64,000 nucleotides of DNA, taken from Pontibacter virosus. GTDB taxonomy: Bacteria > Bacteroidota > Bacteroidia > Cytophagales > Hymenobacteraceae. The position numbers and the translations under genes were made by a program. Of the stretch, positions 33,441-42,635 are shown piece by piece. The stretch covers positions 186,001-250,000 of the forward strand of contig NZ_QEKI01000005.1 in NCBI RefSeq assembly GCF_003096355.1, in the 5' to 3' direction. Under the pieces are notes generated by a model, which saw nothing but the letters and a program-made list of their open reading frames with translations, had not been told where the DNA came from and made no database searches. The stretch's first letter is position 1; each line of letters starts with the position of its first letter.

Positions 33441-35693
33441 ATGGAATTAAATGTTGACCACCTAATCAAGATCGCCACCGAGCTTTCCATCACCATCAAG
33501 CAGGTGGAGGCCACGGCAACCTTGTTGGACGAAGGCGCCACCGTGCCTTTCATCTCCCGTTACCGAAAAGAGGCCACCGGCTCGCTCGACGAAGTGCAGG
33601 TTGCTGCCGTGCGCGACCGCCTGGAGCAGCTGCGCGAGCTCGACAAACGCCGCGAAAGCATCCTGAAATCCATCCGCGACCAGGAAAAGCTGACGCCGGA
33701 ACTGGAGGCGCGCATCATGGCCGCCGAAACCATGGCCGTACTCGAAGACATTTACCTGCCTTACAAGCCGAAGCGCCGCACCCGCGCCACCATTGCCCGC
33801 GAAAAAGGACTGGAGCCTTTGGCCCAGCGCCTGTTTGAGCAGGAGAATTTTGATGTAGCTGCCGAGGCCGCCAATTTTATCTCGGAAGAAAAAGAGGTAA
33901 AAGACGCGGAAGAGGCCCTGGCCGGTGCCCGCGACATTATGGCCGAGTGGATGAACGAGAATGCCGAGGCGCGTGCCACCATGCGTCAGCTTTTCGAGAA
34001 GAAGGGCACCTTCAAAAGCCGTGTGATGATGGGCAAGGAGGAAGAAGGCCAGAAGTTCAAAGACTATTTTGAGTGGGAAGAACCGATCGAGAAAGCGCCT
34101 TCGCACCGCATTCTGGCCATGCGCCGTGGCGAAACCGAAATGGTACTGCTGCTCAGTGCCCAGCCGGACGAGGAAGAGGCGCTTGAAAGACTGGAACGCA
34201 TGTTTGTGAAGGGCAACAACGCCGCTGCGCAACAGGTGAAGCTAGCCGCCAGGGACTGCTACAAGCGCATGCTCAAGTTGAGCATGGAAACCGAAGTGCG
34301 TCTTACCTCTAAGAAGCGTGCTGATGAAGAAGCGATCCGCGTATTCGCCGATAACCTGCGCCAGTTGCTTCTTTCTTCGCCGCTTGGTCAGAAAACCGTG
34401 CTGGCGCTTGACCCGGGCTTCAGAACCGGTGTGAAGTCGGTGGTGCTCGATAAGCAAGGCAAACTGCTGCACAACGAAACGATTTACCCGCACACGGGTC
34501 AGCACAAGGAAAGTGAAGCTGCCCAAGCGGTCAGGTATATGGTAACCCGTTTTGAGGTGGAGGCCATTGCTATCGGCAACGGTACCGCCAGTCGCGAAAC
34601 GGAAGCCTTCGTGAAGAGCCTGAAACTGCCAGCTTCAGTGCAGGTAGTGATGGTGAACGAAAGCGGTGCCTCTATTTATTCTGCTTCAGACGTAGCCCGG
34701 GAGGAATTCCCGGATCAGGATGTGACGGTGCGTGGCGCTGTTTCCATCGGTCGCCGCTTAATGGACCCGCTGGCCGAACTGGTGAAGATCGACCCGAAAT
34801 CCATCGGCGTAGGCCAGTACCAGCACGATGTGGACCAGTCCGCCCTGAAACATTCGCTCGACGATGTGGTGATGAGCTGCGTGAACGCCGTGGGTGTGGA
34901 AGTGAACACCGCTAGCAAGCAATTGTTGACCTACGTTTCTGGCTTGGGCCCATCGCTCGCCCAGAACATCGTGGAGTATAGAAATCAGAACGGACCGTTC
35001 CGTACGCGTACTGAGCTGAAGAAAGTACCGCGTCTGGGTGATAAGGCTTTTGAGCAGGCGGCAGGTTTCCTTCGCATCCGCGATGCTAAAAACCCACTCG
35101 ACGCCTCGGCTGTGCACCCGGAAAGCTACCCGATCGTGGAGCAGATGGCCAAAGACCTGGGCGTAACCGTGCAGGACCTGATGCAGAAAGACGAACTGCG
35201 CAAGCAGATCAACCTCAAAAATTACGTGACCGATACTGTTGGTTTGCCAACCCTTCAGGATATCATCAGCGAACTTGCCAAGCCGGGTCGTGACCCACGG
35301 CAGACGTTTGAGGCCTTTAGCTTTACGGAAGGTATCAACGAAATGAAAGACCTGCGCGAGGGCATGAAACTACCTGGCCTTGTGACAAACATCACCGCCT
35401 TCGGTGCATTTGTGGACATTGGGGTGCACCAGGACGGTCTGGTACACGTGAGCCACTTGTCTGACCGCTTCGTAACGAACCCGCACGATGTGGTGAAGGT
35501 AGGGCAGAAGGTTGACGTGACGGTGCTGGAAGTGGACGTGCCGCGAAAGCGCATCTCCCTGAGCATGAAAGGCGATCCTGCCGCAGCCCGACCAGCAGGC
35601 GGTGGTGGCAAGAAAGCCGGTGCCAAGCGCGAAGAGGAGCCAGCCAATGATTTTGCGGCAAAACTGGCCATGCTGAAAGGAAAGTTTAAATAA
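33441..35693 (+). CDS. tex: Tex-like RNA-binding transcription accessory protein
   Basis: This 750-residue protein has the full Tex architecture: N-terminal helical region with FISRYRKEATGSLDEVQ, the YqgF-like domain with LALDPGFRTGVKSVVLD, helix-hairpin-helix repeats (VEVNTASKQLLTYVSGLGP, RTRTELKKVPRLGDKAFEQ) and a C-terminal S1 domain (LPGLVTNITAFGAFVDIGV). A Gly/Lys/Ala-rich linker and an acidic tail close the protein. Tex binds nucleic acids and affects transcription; its length is standard. The intergenic upstream region contains palindrome GAGGTATACCTC. Confidence 0.93.
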   Translation: MELNVDHLIKIATELSITIKQVEATATLLDEGATVPFISRYRKEATGSLDEVQVAAVRDRLEQLRELDKRRESILKSIRDQEKLTPELEARIMAAETMAVLEDIYLPYKPKRRTRATIAREKGLEPLAQRLFEQENFDVAAEAANFISEEKEVKDAEEALAGARDIMAEWMNENAEARATMRQLFEKKGTFKSRVMMGKEEEGQKFKDYFEWEEPIEKAPSHRILAMRRGETEMVLLLSAQPDEEEALERLERMFVKGNNAAAQQVKLAARDCYKRMLKLSMETEVRLTSKKRADEEAIRVFADNLRQLLLSSPLGQKTVLALDPGFRTGVKSVVLDKQGKLLHNETIYPHTGQHKESEAAQAVRYMVTRFEVEAIAIGNGTASRETEAFVKSLKLPASVQVVMVNESGASIYSASDVAREEFPDQDVTVRGAVSIGRRLMDPLAELVKIDPKSIGVGQYQHDVDQSALKHSLDDVVMSCVNAVGVEVNTASKQLLTYVSGLGPSLAQNIVEYRNQNGPFRTRTELKKVPRLGDKAFEQAAGFLRIRDAKNPLDASAVHPESYPIVEQMAKDLGVTVQDLMQKDELRKQINLKNYVTDTVGLPTLQDIISELAKPGRDPRQTFEAFSFTEGINEMKDLREGMKLPGLVTNITAFGAFVDIGVHQDGLVHVSHLSDRFVTNPHDVVKVGQKVDVTVLEVDVPRKRISLSMKGDPAAARPAGGGGKKAGAKREEEPANDFAAKLAMLKGKFK

Positions 35694-35695
35694 GA

Positions 35696-35714
35696 TATAC
35701 CTGGTACAGGTATA
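35696..35714. repeat. Inverted pair TATACCTG / CAGGTATA
   Basis: A perfect 8-bp inverted repeat around GTA lies immediately after the tex stop codon and before its intrinsic terminator. Confidence 0.6.
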
Positions 35715-35717
35715 GAT

Positions 35718-35747
35718 AAGCCCCGGCGGAAAGCCGGGGCTTTTTTG
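35718..35747 (+). terminator. Intrinsic terminator of tex
   Basis: The stem AAGCCCCGGC/GCCGGGGCTT (35718-35727 with 35733-35742) has a GGAAA loop and runs into a T tract. Confidence 0.88.
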
Positions 35748-35897
35748 TGCAAGCTACTTTCTTACAAACTGAAGCTGAGGAATAATGAATATGAGCTCAA
35801 TAGATTACGGTCAATGGATAAACATTAGTTTTGGGTTATATTTTGTATTTTGAATATTTATGGTGTGTTTTGCGCACATTTTAACCAAACCACTTTT

Positions 35898-36536
35898 ATG
35901 AAAATCAAATTTTTGTTTACGATGCTGTTTGCTATAGGCATGGCATTTACTTCAATGGCACAATCTGTTTCTTTTGGCCCCCGTATAGGAGCTACCTTCT
36001 CAAAAATTAGCTTATCGGATGGAGACGGAGACGAACTGGAAGATGAACTGAAGTATACACCAGGTTTGCAGGTTGGTGCAGTGGCCAATTTTGCTGTAGG
36101 TGAGCTGCTCTCCATTCAGCCAGAATTACTTTTTATACAAAAAGGCTTCAAAATCGGTGACAATGATGCCTACATCAAAGGAACTAGCAACTACATTGAG
36201 GTGCCTGTTTTAGCAAAAATCACCTTCGGCTCTGAACAGTTGCAAGGTTTTGTAACCGGTGGTCCAACTGCAGGTTATTTGATGAGTGGCAAAAGCTCTA
36301 TGAAGTACGGAGGTACTGAAGCCAGTGATAGCTATGAGTTTGAGGACGAAGACAACAGAGTGGAACTAGGCGCAAGCTTTGGCGTGGGCTTAGGATACAA
36401 CCTGGGCGCAGGCGCTCTTAACCTGGACATTCGTTACGGATTAGGTCTGACCAGCCTTTATGAGGTGGAATCTGGCGAAAGCAAATCCAGAAACCGTGTG
36501 CTCGGTGTTTCTGTCGCTTATTTGTTCGGAAAATAA
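35898..36536 (+). CDS. Outer membrane beta-barrel protein
   Basis: From the ATG at 35898 the protein has 212 residues with a signal peptide (MKIKFLFTMLFAIGMAFTSMA, written here in two parts: MKIKFLFTMLF then AIGMAFTSMA). The mature protein begins QSVSFGPRIGATFSKIS and shows the PorT-family pattern (LLSIQPELLFIQKGF, YIEVPVLAKITF, VLGVSVAYLFGK ending in a charged residue). An acidic loop (DGDGDELEDEL) might bind a cation. It lies in the outer membrane; function unknown. It ends before a strong terminator. Confidence 0.82.
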   Translation: MKIKFLFTMLFAIGMAFTSMAQSVSFGPRIGATFSKISLSDGDGDELEDELKYTPGLQVGAVANFAVGELLSIQPELLFIQKGFKIGDNDAYIKGTSNYIEVPVLAKITFGSEQLQGFVTGGPTAGYLMSGKSSMKYGGTEASDSYEFEDEDNRVELGASFGVGLGYNLGAGALNLDIRYGLGLTSLYEVESGESKSRNRVLGVSVAYLFGK

Positions 36537-36573
36537 TCAGCCTAGTTATCTAACCTGCTGAAGGTATAGGGAA

Positions 36574-36600
36574 GGGGCAGCCTCTAAAGGCTGCCCCTTT
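36574..36600 (+). terminator. Intrinsic terminator after beta-barrel gene
   Basis: The stem GGGGCAGCC/GGCTGCCCC (36574-36582 with 36589-36597) has a 6-base loop and is followed by TTTTGCTTTT. Confidence 0.82.
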
Positions 36601-36711
36601 TGCTTTTACGGCGAATGGCAAGTCCTGGACCTACTAAAAACCGGGCTTAGCAACTATAATAGCCCTAACCAACGTATCCATTAAAACGAAATAGAACAAA
36701 ACCAATAAGCT

Positions 36712-37461
36712 ATGGATACATACAACACCAATTACTCTAAAATGCTGCACACGGAGCATATATTCCCGCCGGCTTCCGGGTCGAGCCACATAAATGTAAG
36801 CCGGCCGGAGCGGGTGCTTTCCGCTGTGGGAGGTGCTGCGCTGGCACTCGTCGGATTGCGGCAATCCGGCACTTCCGGCATACTCACAGCCTTAGCAGGC
36901 GGTGCATTACTCTTTAGAGGCTTTACCGGCTTTTGCCCAATCAACCAGATGATCGGGCGCGATACGGCAGAGAACGAAGACATTTCGGTGGACATCATCA
37001 AGACCATCACCGTTGAGCGGCCCCGCACGGAGGTATACCAGTTCTGGCGCATGCTCGAGAACCTGCCTAAGTTTATGGAACACCTCGAAAGCGTGCAGTC
37101 CAATGGTCCGCAGCGCTCCCACTGGGTGGCCAAAATTCCAGGGGGCATCGGCACTATTTCCTGGGATGCGGATATCATCCATGAAAAAGAAAACGAGCTG
37201 ATTGCCTGGCGCTCCCTGCCAAACTCCGACATCGACAATGCCGGTGAGGTGCGCTTCTCAGATTCGCCTGACGGCCATGGCACCATTGTGCAGGCGATTA
37301 TTTCATACAGTCCGCCAGCCGGATCTGTTGGAGGCCTAGCGGCCAAAATGATCAACCCAATGCTCAAAAACATGGTGGAGAAGGACCTGCGCTACTTCAA
37401 ACGCTACATGGAAACCGGCGAGGAAAAACATAAGCACCACCAGCCGCTCGGAGCAACCTGA
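36712..37461 (+). CDS. SRPBCC (cyclase/dehydrase) protein with DUF2892-like membrane part
   Basis: This 249-residue protein starts with a soluble stretch, then a DUF2892-like helical hairpin (RPERVLSAVGGAALALVGL, ILTALAGGALLFRGFTGFCPIN). A SRPBCC domain follows from about residue 100 (ITVERPRTEVYQFWRMLENLPKFM to VEKDLRYFKRYMETGE). SRPBCC proteins bind lipophilic ligands in a deep pocket. The fusion of the membrane hairpin to a lipid-binding domain is seen in other bacteria. Substrate unknown. The gene ends in KHHQPLGAT, followed by a motif-pair terminator. Confidence 0.8.
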   Translation: MDTYNTNYSKMLHTEHIFPPASGSSHINVSRPERVLSAVGGAALALVGLRQSGTSGILTALAGGALLFRGFTGFCPINQMIGRDTAENEDISVDIIKTITVERPRTEVYQFWRMLENLPKFMEHLESVQSNGPQRSHWVAKIPGGIGTISWDADIIHEKENELIAWRSLPNSDIDNAGEVRFSDSPDGHGTIVQAIISYSPPAGSVGGLAAKMINPMLKNMVEKDLRYFKRYMETGEEKHKHHQPLGAT

Positions 37462-37494
37462 TCAGGTACTCAGCAATGACACACACACCAAGAG

Positions 37495-37527
37495 CAGGTA
37501 TAGCGGTTAGCTATACCTGTTTTTTTT
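37495..37527 (+). terminator. Intrinsic terminator built from an inverted pair of the GGTATA word
   Basis: CAGGTATAGC (37495-37504) and GCTATACCTG (37510-37519) form a perfect 10-bp stem with a 5-base loop, followed by eight T residues. It shows that paired copies of the window-wide word can be a terminator stem. Confidence 0.82.
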
Positions 37528-37601
37528 AAGACTATACCTGAAACAGTTAGTGCCGGATGGTGCGTTATTTGCATAGTGGTATAGATAACAAATGGTTAGA
37601 A

Positions 37602-38213
37602 ATGAATATATTATGGAACGTGGCTTTACTGTTGACCCTGTTGCTGGCGGGTGTATCCTGCAGGCAGGCACAGGATATCAAAGCATTTACGGAAGCAAAA
37701 TATAGCCTGCATAGTGTGAGGGGCATAAAGCTCAACGGCATCGATGTAGAGCAGCGCATACAGGAGCGGAGCGGCTTTTCGAATGAAGAGCGCGACAGTC
37801 TATTGACAGCCGTAACCAGTAACTCGCTGGAGGTGAGTGCTGTCCTGGCACTACATGTAGATATGCTGGAACCAGGTGAAAACGAGCGAAGCCTGACCAT
37901 CACGCGCCTGAGGTGGCTGCTGGAAGTAGACGGCGAGGAAGCGCTGACCGGTACCATTGATGAAACCATGGTGCTGCACGAAGGACTGAATCAACTGCCG
38001 ATCGCCACACCTGTCGGGTTGGCCGCTGATGGGAACATGCCAAACTATACTGGTTTATCGAGACTGATCACGCTTCTGGGGCAGCAGGCGGACATAAGGG
38101 AGCGGGTTAAGCTTAAGATCAAGCCTACGCTCAAAACACCGGTAGGGAACATCGAATCTCCAGCCTTTATCACGGTTAGCAAACCGGCAGGTGTGATGGC
38201 GTTCTTCAGATAA
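37602..38213 (+). CDS. LEA type 2-like lipoprotein, copy 1
   Basis: From the ATG at 37602 the protein has 203 residues. The lipoprotein signal ends LLAGVSC. The mature part contains FTEAKYSLHSVRGIKLNGIDV, LLTAVTSNSLEVSAVLALHV, ITRLRWLLEVDGEEALTG and LKIKPTLKTPVG. This is the beta-sandwich pattern of LEA14-like desiccation-linked domains. The gene at 39532-40122 is a paralogue with the same landmarks. They are separated by an M48-like protease gene on the same strand. Confidence 0.72.
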   Translation: MNILWNVALLLTLLLAGVSCRQAQDIKAFTEAKYSLHSVRGIKLNGIDVEQRIQERSGFSNEERDSLLTAVTSNSLEVSAVLALHVDMLEPGENERSLTITRLRWLLEVDGEEALTGTIDETMVLHEGLNQLPIATPVGLAADGNMPNYTGLSRLITLLGQQADIRERVKLKIKPTLKTPVGNIESPAFITVSKPAGVMAFFR

Positions 38214-38346
38214 GGTAGAAGTGCGTGCGCTGAAAGACCGGAAAGCTTAATTCTGGCAAAGTACTTGCATTGAAGGCTATACCAGCTTTCTTCCATTTTT
38301 CGTTCTGGATATGCTGCGTTCATCCATCTACAGAAAGGGAAACAAC

Positions 38347-39264
38347 ATGAATCGATTGAAAAAGAATTGCCTGGCCCTGTTGCTGGCCCTGACACCGCTT
38401 TTTGTGGCTGTGGCAGAAGCAGTACCTGGTCCGGAAATGTATACGGCTGCCAAAGCCGCCCCACGTGACGTGATCGGTGAGATCATCGATGTGATTGGAC
38501 TGAAACCGCGTTTTGAGGTACGCTCCGCCAACATTGAAAATGCCGCTGCTGTGATCCACAATGGCAAGCGTTATATCCTGTACGACGAACATTTTCTGGA
38601 TGCTATTAACAACGCCGTGCATACCGACTGGGCGGGCGTGAGCATTTTGGCGCACGAGATCGGGCATCACCTGAACGGCCATACCTTATCCCGGCAGGGC
38701 AGCAACCACGCCGATGAACTGGAGGCCGATGAGTTTTCAGGCTTTGTGCTCCGCAAGATGGGCGCTAGTCTGCAGGAAGCACAGGCTGCCATACAGGTGC
38801 TGTCTGAAGAAAGAAGCTCTGCCACACATCCGGGACGCAGCTATCGGCTGGCGGCCATCAGCAGGGGCTGGAGCAATGCCGACGCCCAACTACTGGCCAG
38901 CGCGAACGGACAACAGCGCGAGCGACAGCCTATGGCAAGCAACAGTCAGCCACCGCAACAGGCAAGGGAGCAGGTGAGGCAGCAGCCGACCAGAACCAGT
39001 GCGGCCTCGCAGCGGCTGGACAGCCAGTTGGTGCTGCGCAAAGTAGTGTTCAACAATGCCCCTGATGAGCAGTTCTTCCTGACTACACGTCTGCAACTGG
39101 TGCACATGACTGAACGCGGTGCCCGCATCATCGGCAAGCTGGCCCGCACCAATAACCGCGATTATCCTTTTTACTTTGAGAGTGAGTACCTGCAGGGCCT
39201 GTTTGTAACAGACGATGGGGTGCTCGTTAACCAGCGTGGGCAGCGGGTAGGGCATTTCAGCTAA
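38347..39264 (+). CDS. M48-like zinc metalloprotease-domain protein
   Basis: From the ATG at 38347 the protein has 305 residues with a signal peptide (cut near residue 25). The zinc motif HEIGHH (103-108) and the third-ligand region ELEADEFSG (from about 125) match M48-type peptidases, but there are no membrane helices. A Gln/Arg-rich linker (about 190-225) leads to a C-terminal domain of about 80 residues (LDSQLVLRKVVFNNAPDEQF). It is probably periplasmic. Its position between two LEA-like lipoprotein genes suggests a shared envelope-stress function (inference). Confidence 0.76.
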   Translation: MNRLKKNCLALLLALTPLFVAVAEAVPGPEMYTAAKAAPRDVIGEIIDVIGLKPRFEVRSANIENAAAVIHNGKRYILYDEHFLDAINNAVHTDWAGVSILAHEIGHHLNGHTLSRQGSNHADELEADEFSGFVLRKMGASLQEAQAAIQVLSEERSSATHPGRSYRLAAISRGWSNADAQLLASANGQQRERQPMASNSQPPQQAREQVRQQPTRTSAASQRLDSQLVLRKVVFNNAPDEQFFLTTRLQLVHMTERGARIIGKLARTNNRDYPFYFESEYLQGLFVTDDGVLVNQRGQRVGHFS

Positions 39265-39531
39265 AAAGCAGTAATATGCACAAAGCATGGAGTAGTGAAA
39301 GCAGGCAGTTTTAATGCGGTTGTAGCAGGATTAGTTAACTTGCAGCTCCTGGGAGGCTGAATGCGAATTTGAAAACCACTGATTTTGGTAATGGAATGCT
39401 TCCACGAATTTACAATTAACGACTGATACGATCTCTGGAAACGGAGATGCGTACTACCCGGAGAATCATACTTTTAACTCAACCATTTCAGGCCTAGGCA
39501 AATTACGAAAGCGCTGGGCAGTATAAAGCAT

Positions 39532-40122
39532 ATGATCAAAAAGACAAATCTATTTCCTTTCACCCTACTGCTGGGAATAGCCCTGCTGGCATTTTCGTGC
39601 AGCACCAAAAGCGACGTGGATGCTTTTAAGGAGGCAAAGTATAGCCTGTCAGGTATAAATGAAGTGAAACTCAATGGTGTGAATGTGCTGAACAAGAAGC
39701 GGCCGGAGGATTTCTCATTCAGTGAGGCGGCCTTGCTTCTTTCGGCTTTCTCCGATAACAACCTGTCCGCTTACTCCAGCCTGGGGCTCAATGTGGAACT
39801 TGACGAAGGCAATCAGGATCGCAGTATGACCGTGACGAAACTGAAATGGCAGTTGCTGCTGGATGGCAAGCAAACGCTGAGCGGCATGGTAGACGAGCCT
39901 GTGGAGCTGCGGCATGGACTCAACACCCTGAATGTGCGCACCCCTATACTTATTGCTGAAGAGAATGGCAAACCTGGGTATAACAACCTGCTGCGCCTTG
40001 TGACCATGCTCTCTCAAAGCGACGGCACCAACCGACCGGATGTGGTACTGCAAATCAAACCGACCATTCAAACATCGGTAGGCCCGGTAGAAGTGCCAGC
40101 TTTTATAAACGTAAAAAATTAG
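39532..40122 (+). CDS. LEA type 2-like lipoprotein, copy 2
   Basis: This 196-residue protein has a lipobox AFSC and the same landmarks as the copy at 37602: DVDAFKEAKYSLSGINEVKL, SLGLNVELDEG, VTKLKWQLLLDGKQTLSG and VLQIKPTIQTSVGPVEVPAF. Early in the mature part comes an NVLNKKRPEDFSF stretch. It is probably an outer- or inner-membrane-anchored beta-sandwich. Role unknown. Confidence 0.72.
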   Translation: MIKKTNLFPFTLLLGIALLAFSCSTKSDVDAFKEAKYSLSGINEVKLNGVNVLNKKRPEDFSFSEAALLLSAFSDNNLSAYSSLGLNVELDEGNQDRSMTVTKLKWQLLLDGKQTLSGMVDEPVELRHGLNTLNVRTPILIAEENGKPGYNNLLRLVTMLSQSDGTNRPDVVLQIKPTIQTSVGPVEVPAFINVKN

Positions 40123-40143
40123 AATACAATTAGTTAATATTTC

Positions 40144-40175
40144 AAAACGGACCGGTCTGCTGACCGGTCCGTTTT
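40144..40175 (+). terminator. Strong intrinsic terminator
   Basis: A 14-bp perfect stem (40144-40157 with 40162-40175), loop TGCT, followed by GGTTTTAA. Confidence 0.85.
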
Positions 40176-40336
40176 GGTTTTAAGAGGATTAGAGGGCATT
40201 CTGAGGCCTTTGGAGGCAGAAATGTAGTTTGTTTTAAAATTATTGTAACATTTGCAGCTGATGAACGTAAGTGGCACGCTCCTTGTTAAAATCACATCTG
40301 ACAACCATTTGTAAGACCATTAAAACAGGAACGAAC

Positions 40337-40546
40337 ATGGAATTCGACGTAATTGAAGCAAAAGACCTACAGGCACTCGTAAACAGAGTACAGGACTACG
40401 TGAAAACAGGATGGGTGCTGAAAGGCGAGGTTTTTGAGAAAGACGGAAGCTATACCCAGGAGGTAGAGCGCCGTGTGGCCGAGCAGCAGAAGAGAACAGC
40501 AGCACGACAGAAAAGCTGGATTTCCTGGCCTGTCCTGAACAACTAA
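40337..40546 (+). CDS. DUF1737 small protein
   Basis: From the ATG at 40337 the protein has 69 residues. It carries the DUF1737-like pattern EFDVIEAKDLQALVNRV, a GWVLKGEVF strand and a charged C-terminal tail (RRVAEQQKRTAARQKS). The family is small and of unknown function. It stands alone after a strong terminator. Confidence 0.68.
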   Translation: MEFDVIEAKDLQALVNRVQDYVKTGWVLKGEVFEKDGSYTQEVERRVAEQQKRTAARQKSWISWPVLNN

Positions 40547-40590
40547 TATTTTAGGGGCGGACTTGCAATTTTATAGTAAATTCGCCCTAA

Positions 40591-41538
40591 ATGAAACCTA
40601 TGAAACGCCACCTCTCCTTAATCTTTCTATTTGTCTGTGCACTGCAGGTATCCGCATTAGCTCAAAAAAAGGTGCTCGATCCACAGGTGCTGCTGCGCGA
40701 CGTGCAGGTACTGTCCGCCGATTCAATGGCGGGCCGCTTAAGCGGTACGGAGGGCAACCGGATGGCGCAGGAGTACATTGAGAAGCGTTTCAACGAAATC
40801 GGGCTACAGGCTTATAACAACAGCTACCGCCATACCTTCCGCCTGGAGGGTAGGGGAGTTGTAGTAGAAGCAGCCGTGAACCTGATCGGCTTTATACCTG
40901 GCAAAACAGACAAAACGATCGTTCTGACGGCGCACTACGATCATGTGGGCGTACGTAAGGGCGAGATCTATAATGGAGCCGACGACAATGCCTCTGGCGT
41001 GGGAGCGCTGTTGGCCGCTGCCGCTTATTTCAAGAAAAACAAGCCTCACTATACCTTGATCTTCGCCGCACTCGATGGCGAAGAACTTGGTTTGCAGGGC
41101 GCCAATGCCTTTTTGGAGAACCCTCCGCTTGCGCTTGACCTGATTCAGCTAAATGTGAACATGGACATGCTCAGCCTCAACAACAAGGGCGAGATTTACG
41201 CCAGTGGCACTTACCATTATCCGGCTCTGTTACCGCTGCTGCAGCAGGTTAAAGCGAGGCCGCTGGCCAGGTTGCTAACAGGCCACGACCGGCCTGAGCA
41301 AGGTCAGGATGACTGGACCAGGCAATCGGATCATTACCAATTCCACAAGCGCCAGATCCCATTCATCTATTTTGGCGTTGAGGACCATCCGCATTACCAC
41401 AAACCGACGGATGTGTATGAAAATATCAACCCCACCTTTTATCCGGATGCGGCCGCACTTGTAATCGATTTTGTTCAGTTGCTGAACAAAAAACGTCCAT
41501 CTCTTCGCGCAAGTGCTTCAACCACTGAATCTTATTAA
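40591..41538 (+). CDS. M28-family zinc aminopeptidase
   Basis: This 315-residue protein has a signal peptide (cut after SALA) and the M28 signature ligands: H and D in LTAHYDHVG and GADDNASGVG, E in ALDGEELGLQG, D in NVNMDMLS and H in VEDHPHYHKPTD. It hydrolyses N-terminal residues of peptides in the periplasm or outside the cell. The length is usual for short M28 exopeptidases. A C-terminal Ser/Ala tail follows the last helix. Monocistronic by context. Confidence 0.87.
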   Translation: MKPMKRHLSLIFLFVCALQVSALAQKKVLDPQVLLRDVQVLSADSMAGRLSGTEGNRMAQEYIEKRFNEIGLQAYNNSYRHTFRLEGRGVVVEAAVNLIGFIPGKTDKTIVLTAHYDHVGVRKGEIYNGADDNASGVGALLAAAAYFKKNKPHYTLIFAALDGEELGLQGANAFLENPPLALDLIQLNVNMDMLSLNNKGEIYASGTYHYPALLPLLQQVKARPLARLLTGHDRPEQGQDDWTRQSDHYQFHKRQIPFIYFGVEDHPHYHKPTDVYENINPTFYPDAAALVIDFVQLLNKKRPSLRASASTTESY

Positions 41539-41645
41539 CAGCAGCTGTCACCAATTCAACAGGTTGCACAACAAAGGAAGGTATAGCCCGGATTATATTA
41601 TCATGGCTATATCATAATGTATTCATAAATTTTAATGATCCTTTC

Positions 41646-41658
41646 TTTTAGCCTTGCG
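41646..41658 (+). promoter_or_regulatory. TTTTAGCCTTGCG promoter-like word
   Basis: An identical 13-mer occurs at 13086-13098. Both precede envelope-protein genes. The TAGCCTTG part is close to the TAnnTTTG element, so it may be a promoter. Confidence 0.35.
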
Positions 41659-41739
41659 TAGATAGGGGGAGCAGGCCCAACACAGCCCATATATAAGCTG
41701 CAAGCCACCCAAACCTTAATTGAGAAACCTGTCTAAAGC

Positions 41740-42513
41740 ATGAGCAGGAGCAGATACTTCCTTCTATCACTATTTTCGATCGCCCTTACAGTTTGCACTA
41801 CCGCCCAGGCGCAGGATAGTGCTATTCGCCGCATGGGTGTAAGCAAGATGCCGGAGCGCGGATTGGTCATTCAGGCTGGCATAGGATTTACCGCAGTGAA
41901 AAGCGACATATGCGGCAGCTTCGGGTGCAATGACATTGGACCCGCTTTCAGCATAGGAGCCTTGTTCAAGTACAATCCATTCTGGTCATTTAGTGGGGAA
42001 GTGGAATATCTTAAACTGGGAGCCTCTGAGAAAACTTATCAGGACAATATCACTTTTGAGTCGAGGGTGATTGAGGTGTCCGGGATGCTGGTGTACAATC
42101 TGATGGACAGTTACGCCGGTTCCAACAACTACCGCTCTACCCGTAAGCGCTTTGCCGTCCCTTTTGTAAAAGGTGGGGTGGGTTTTGTGTACTATACCCC
42201 CAGCTCTTATCCTACTAACAGAGCCCCCAACTCTGATATCACCTACGACCGCCTTCGTTCATATCCGGCCATAGCCGGGGTAATTCCGTTTGGTGGAGGT
42301 ATACGCTTCCGTTTTTCCGATCAGTTCAGCGTGGCCCCCGAGGTAATGTATCAACTTACGACTACAGACTACCTCGACAACGTGACCCGTGTAGAGAACA
42401 CCAAAGATCACTATGGCGTGGTATCTGTTAAACTGATGTACACCCCGATGCCCAAGAACGAGGTGTTCACCAGCAAGCGGCAGGGCGTAAACCCCTTTAA
42501 AAAGAAAAAATAA
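41740..42513 (+). CDS. Outer membrane beta-barrel protein
   Basis: This 257-residue protein has a signal peptide (MSRSRYFLLSLFSIALTV, then CTTAQA) and a beta-barrel pattern: GLVIQAGIGFTAVKSD, KYNPFWSFSGEVEYLKLG, RFAVPFVKGGVGFVYY, GVIPFGGGIRFRF and YGVVSVKLMYTPM. A basic tail KRQGVNPFKKKK follows the last strand. An unusual C-x5-C pair (SDICGSFGCND) lies in an early loop. Function unknown; probably an 8-10 stranded outer-membrane barrel. Confidence 0.78.
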   Translation: MSRSRYFLLSLFSIALTVCTTAQAQDSAIRRMGVSKMPERGLVIQAGIGFTAVKSDICGSFGCNDIGPAFSIGALFKYNPFWSFSGEVEYLKLGASEKTYQDNITFESRVIEVSGMLVYNLMDSYAGSNNYRSTRKRFAVPFVKGGVGFVYYTPSSYPTNRAPNSDITYDRLRSYPAIAGVIPFGGGIRFRFSDQFSVAPEVMYQLTTTDYLDNVTRVENTKDHYGVVSVKLMYTPMPKNEVFTSKRQGVNPFKKKK

Positions 42514-42635
42514 GCCTCGCCTTATTTGTCTGATCCCAGTCCTCGAACCTACAACACCTGCCTTCCCGTAGACAAAAAAGCCAGATGCGCTACTTTAAGG
42601 CGGTGTCCGGCTACATTTGCTATACCTACAATGCT

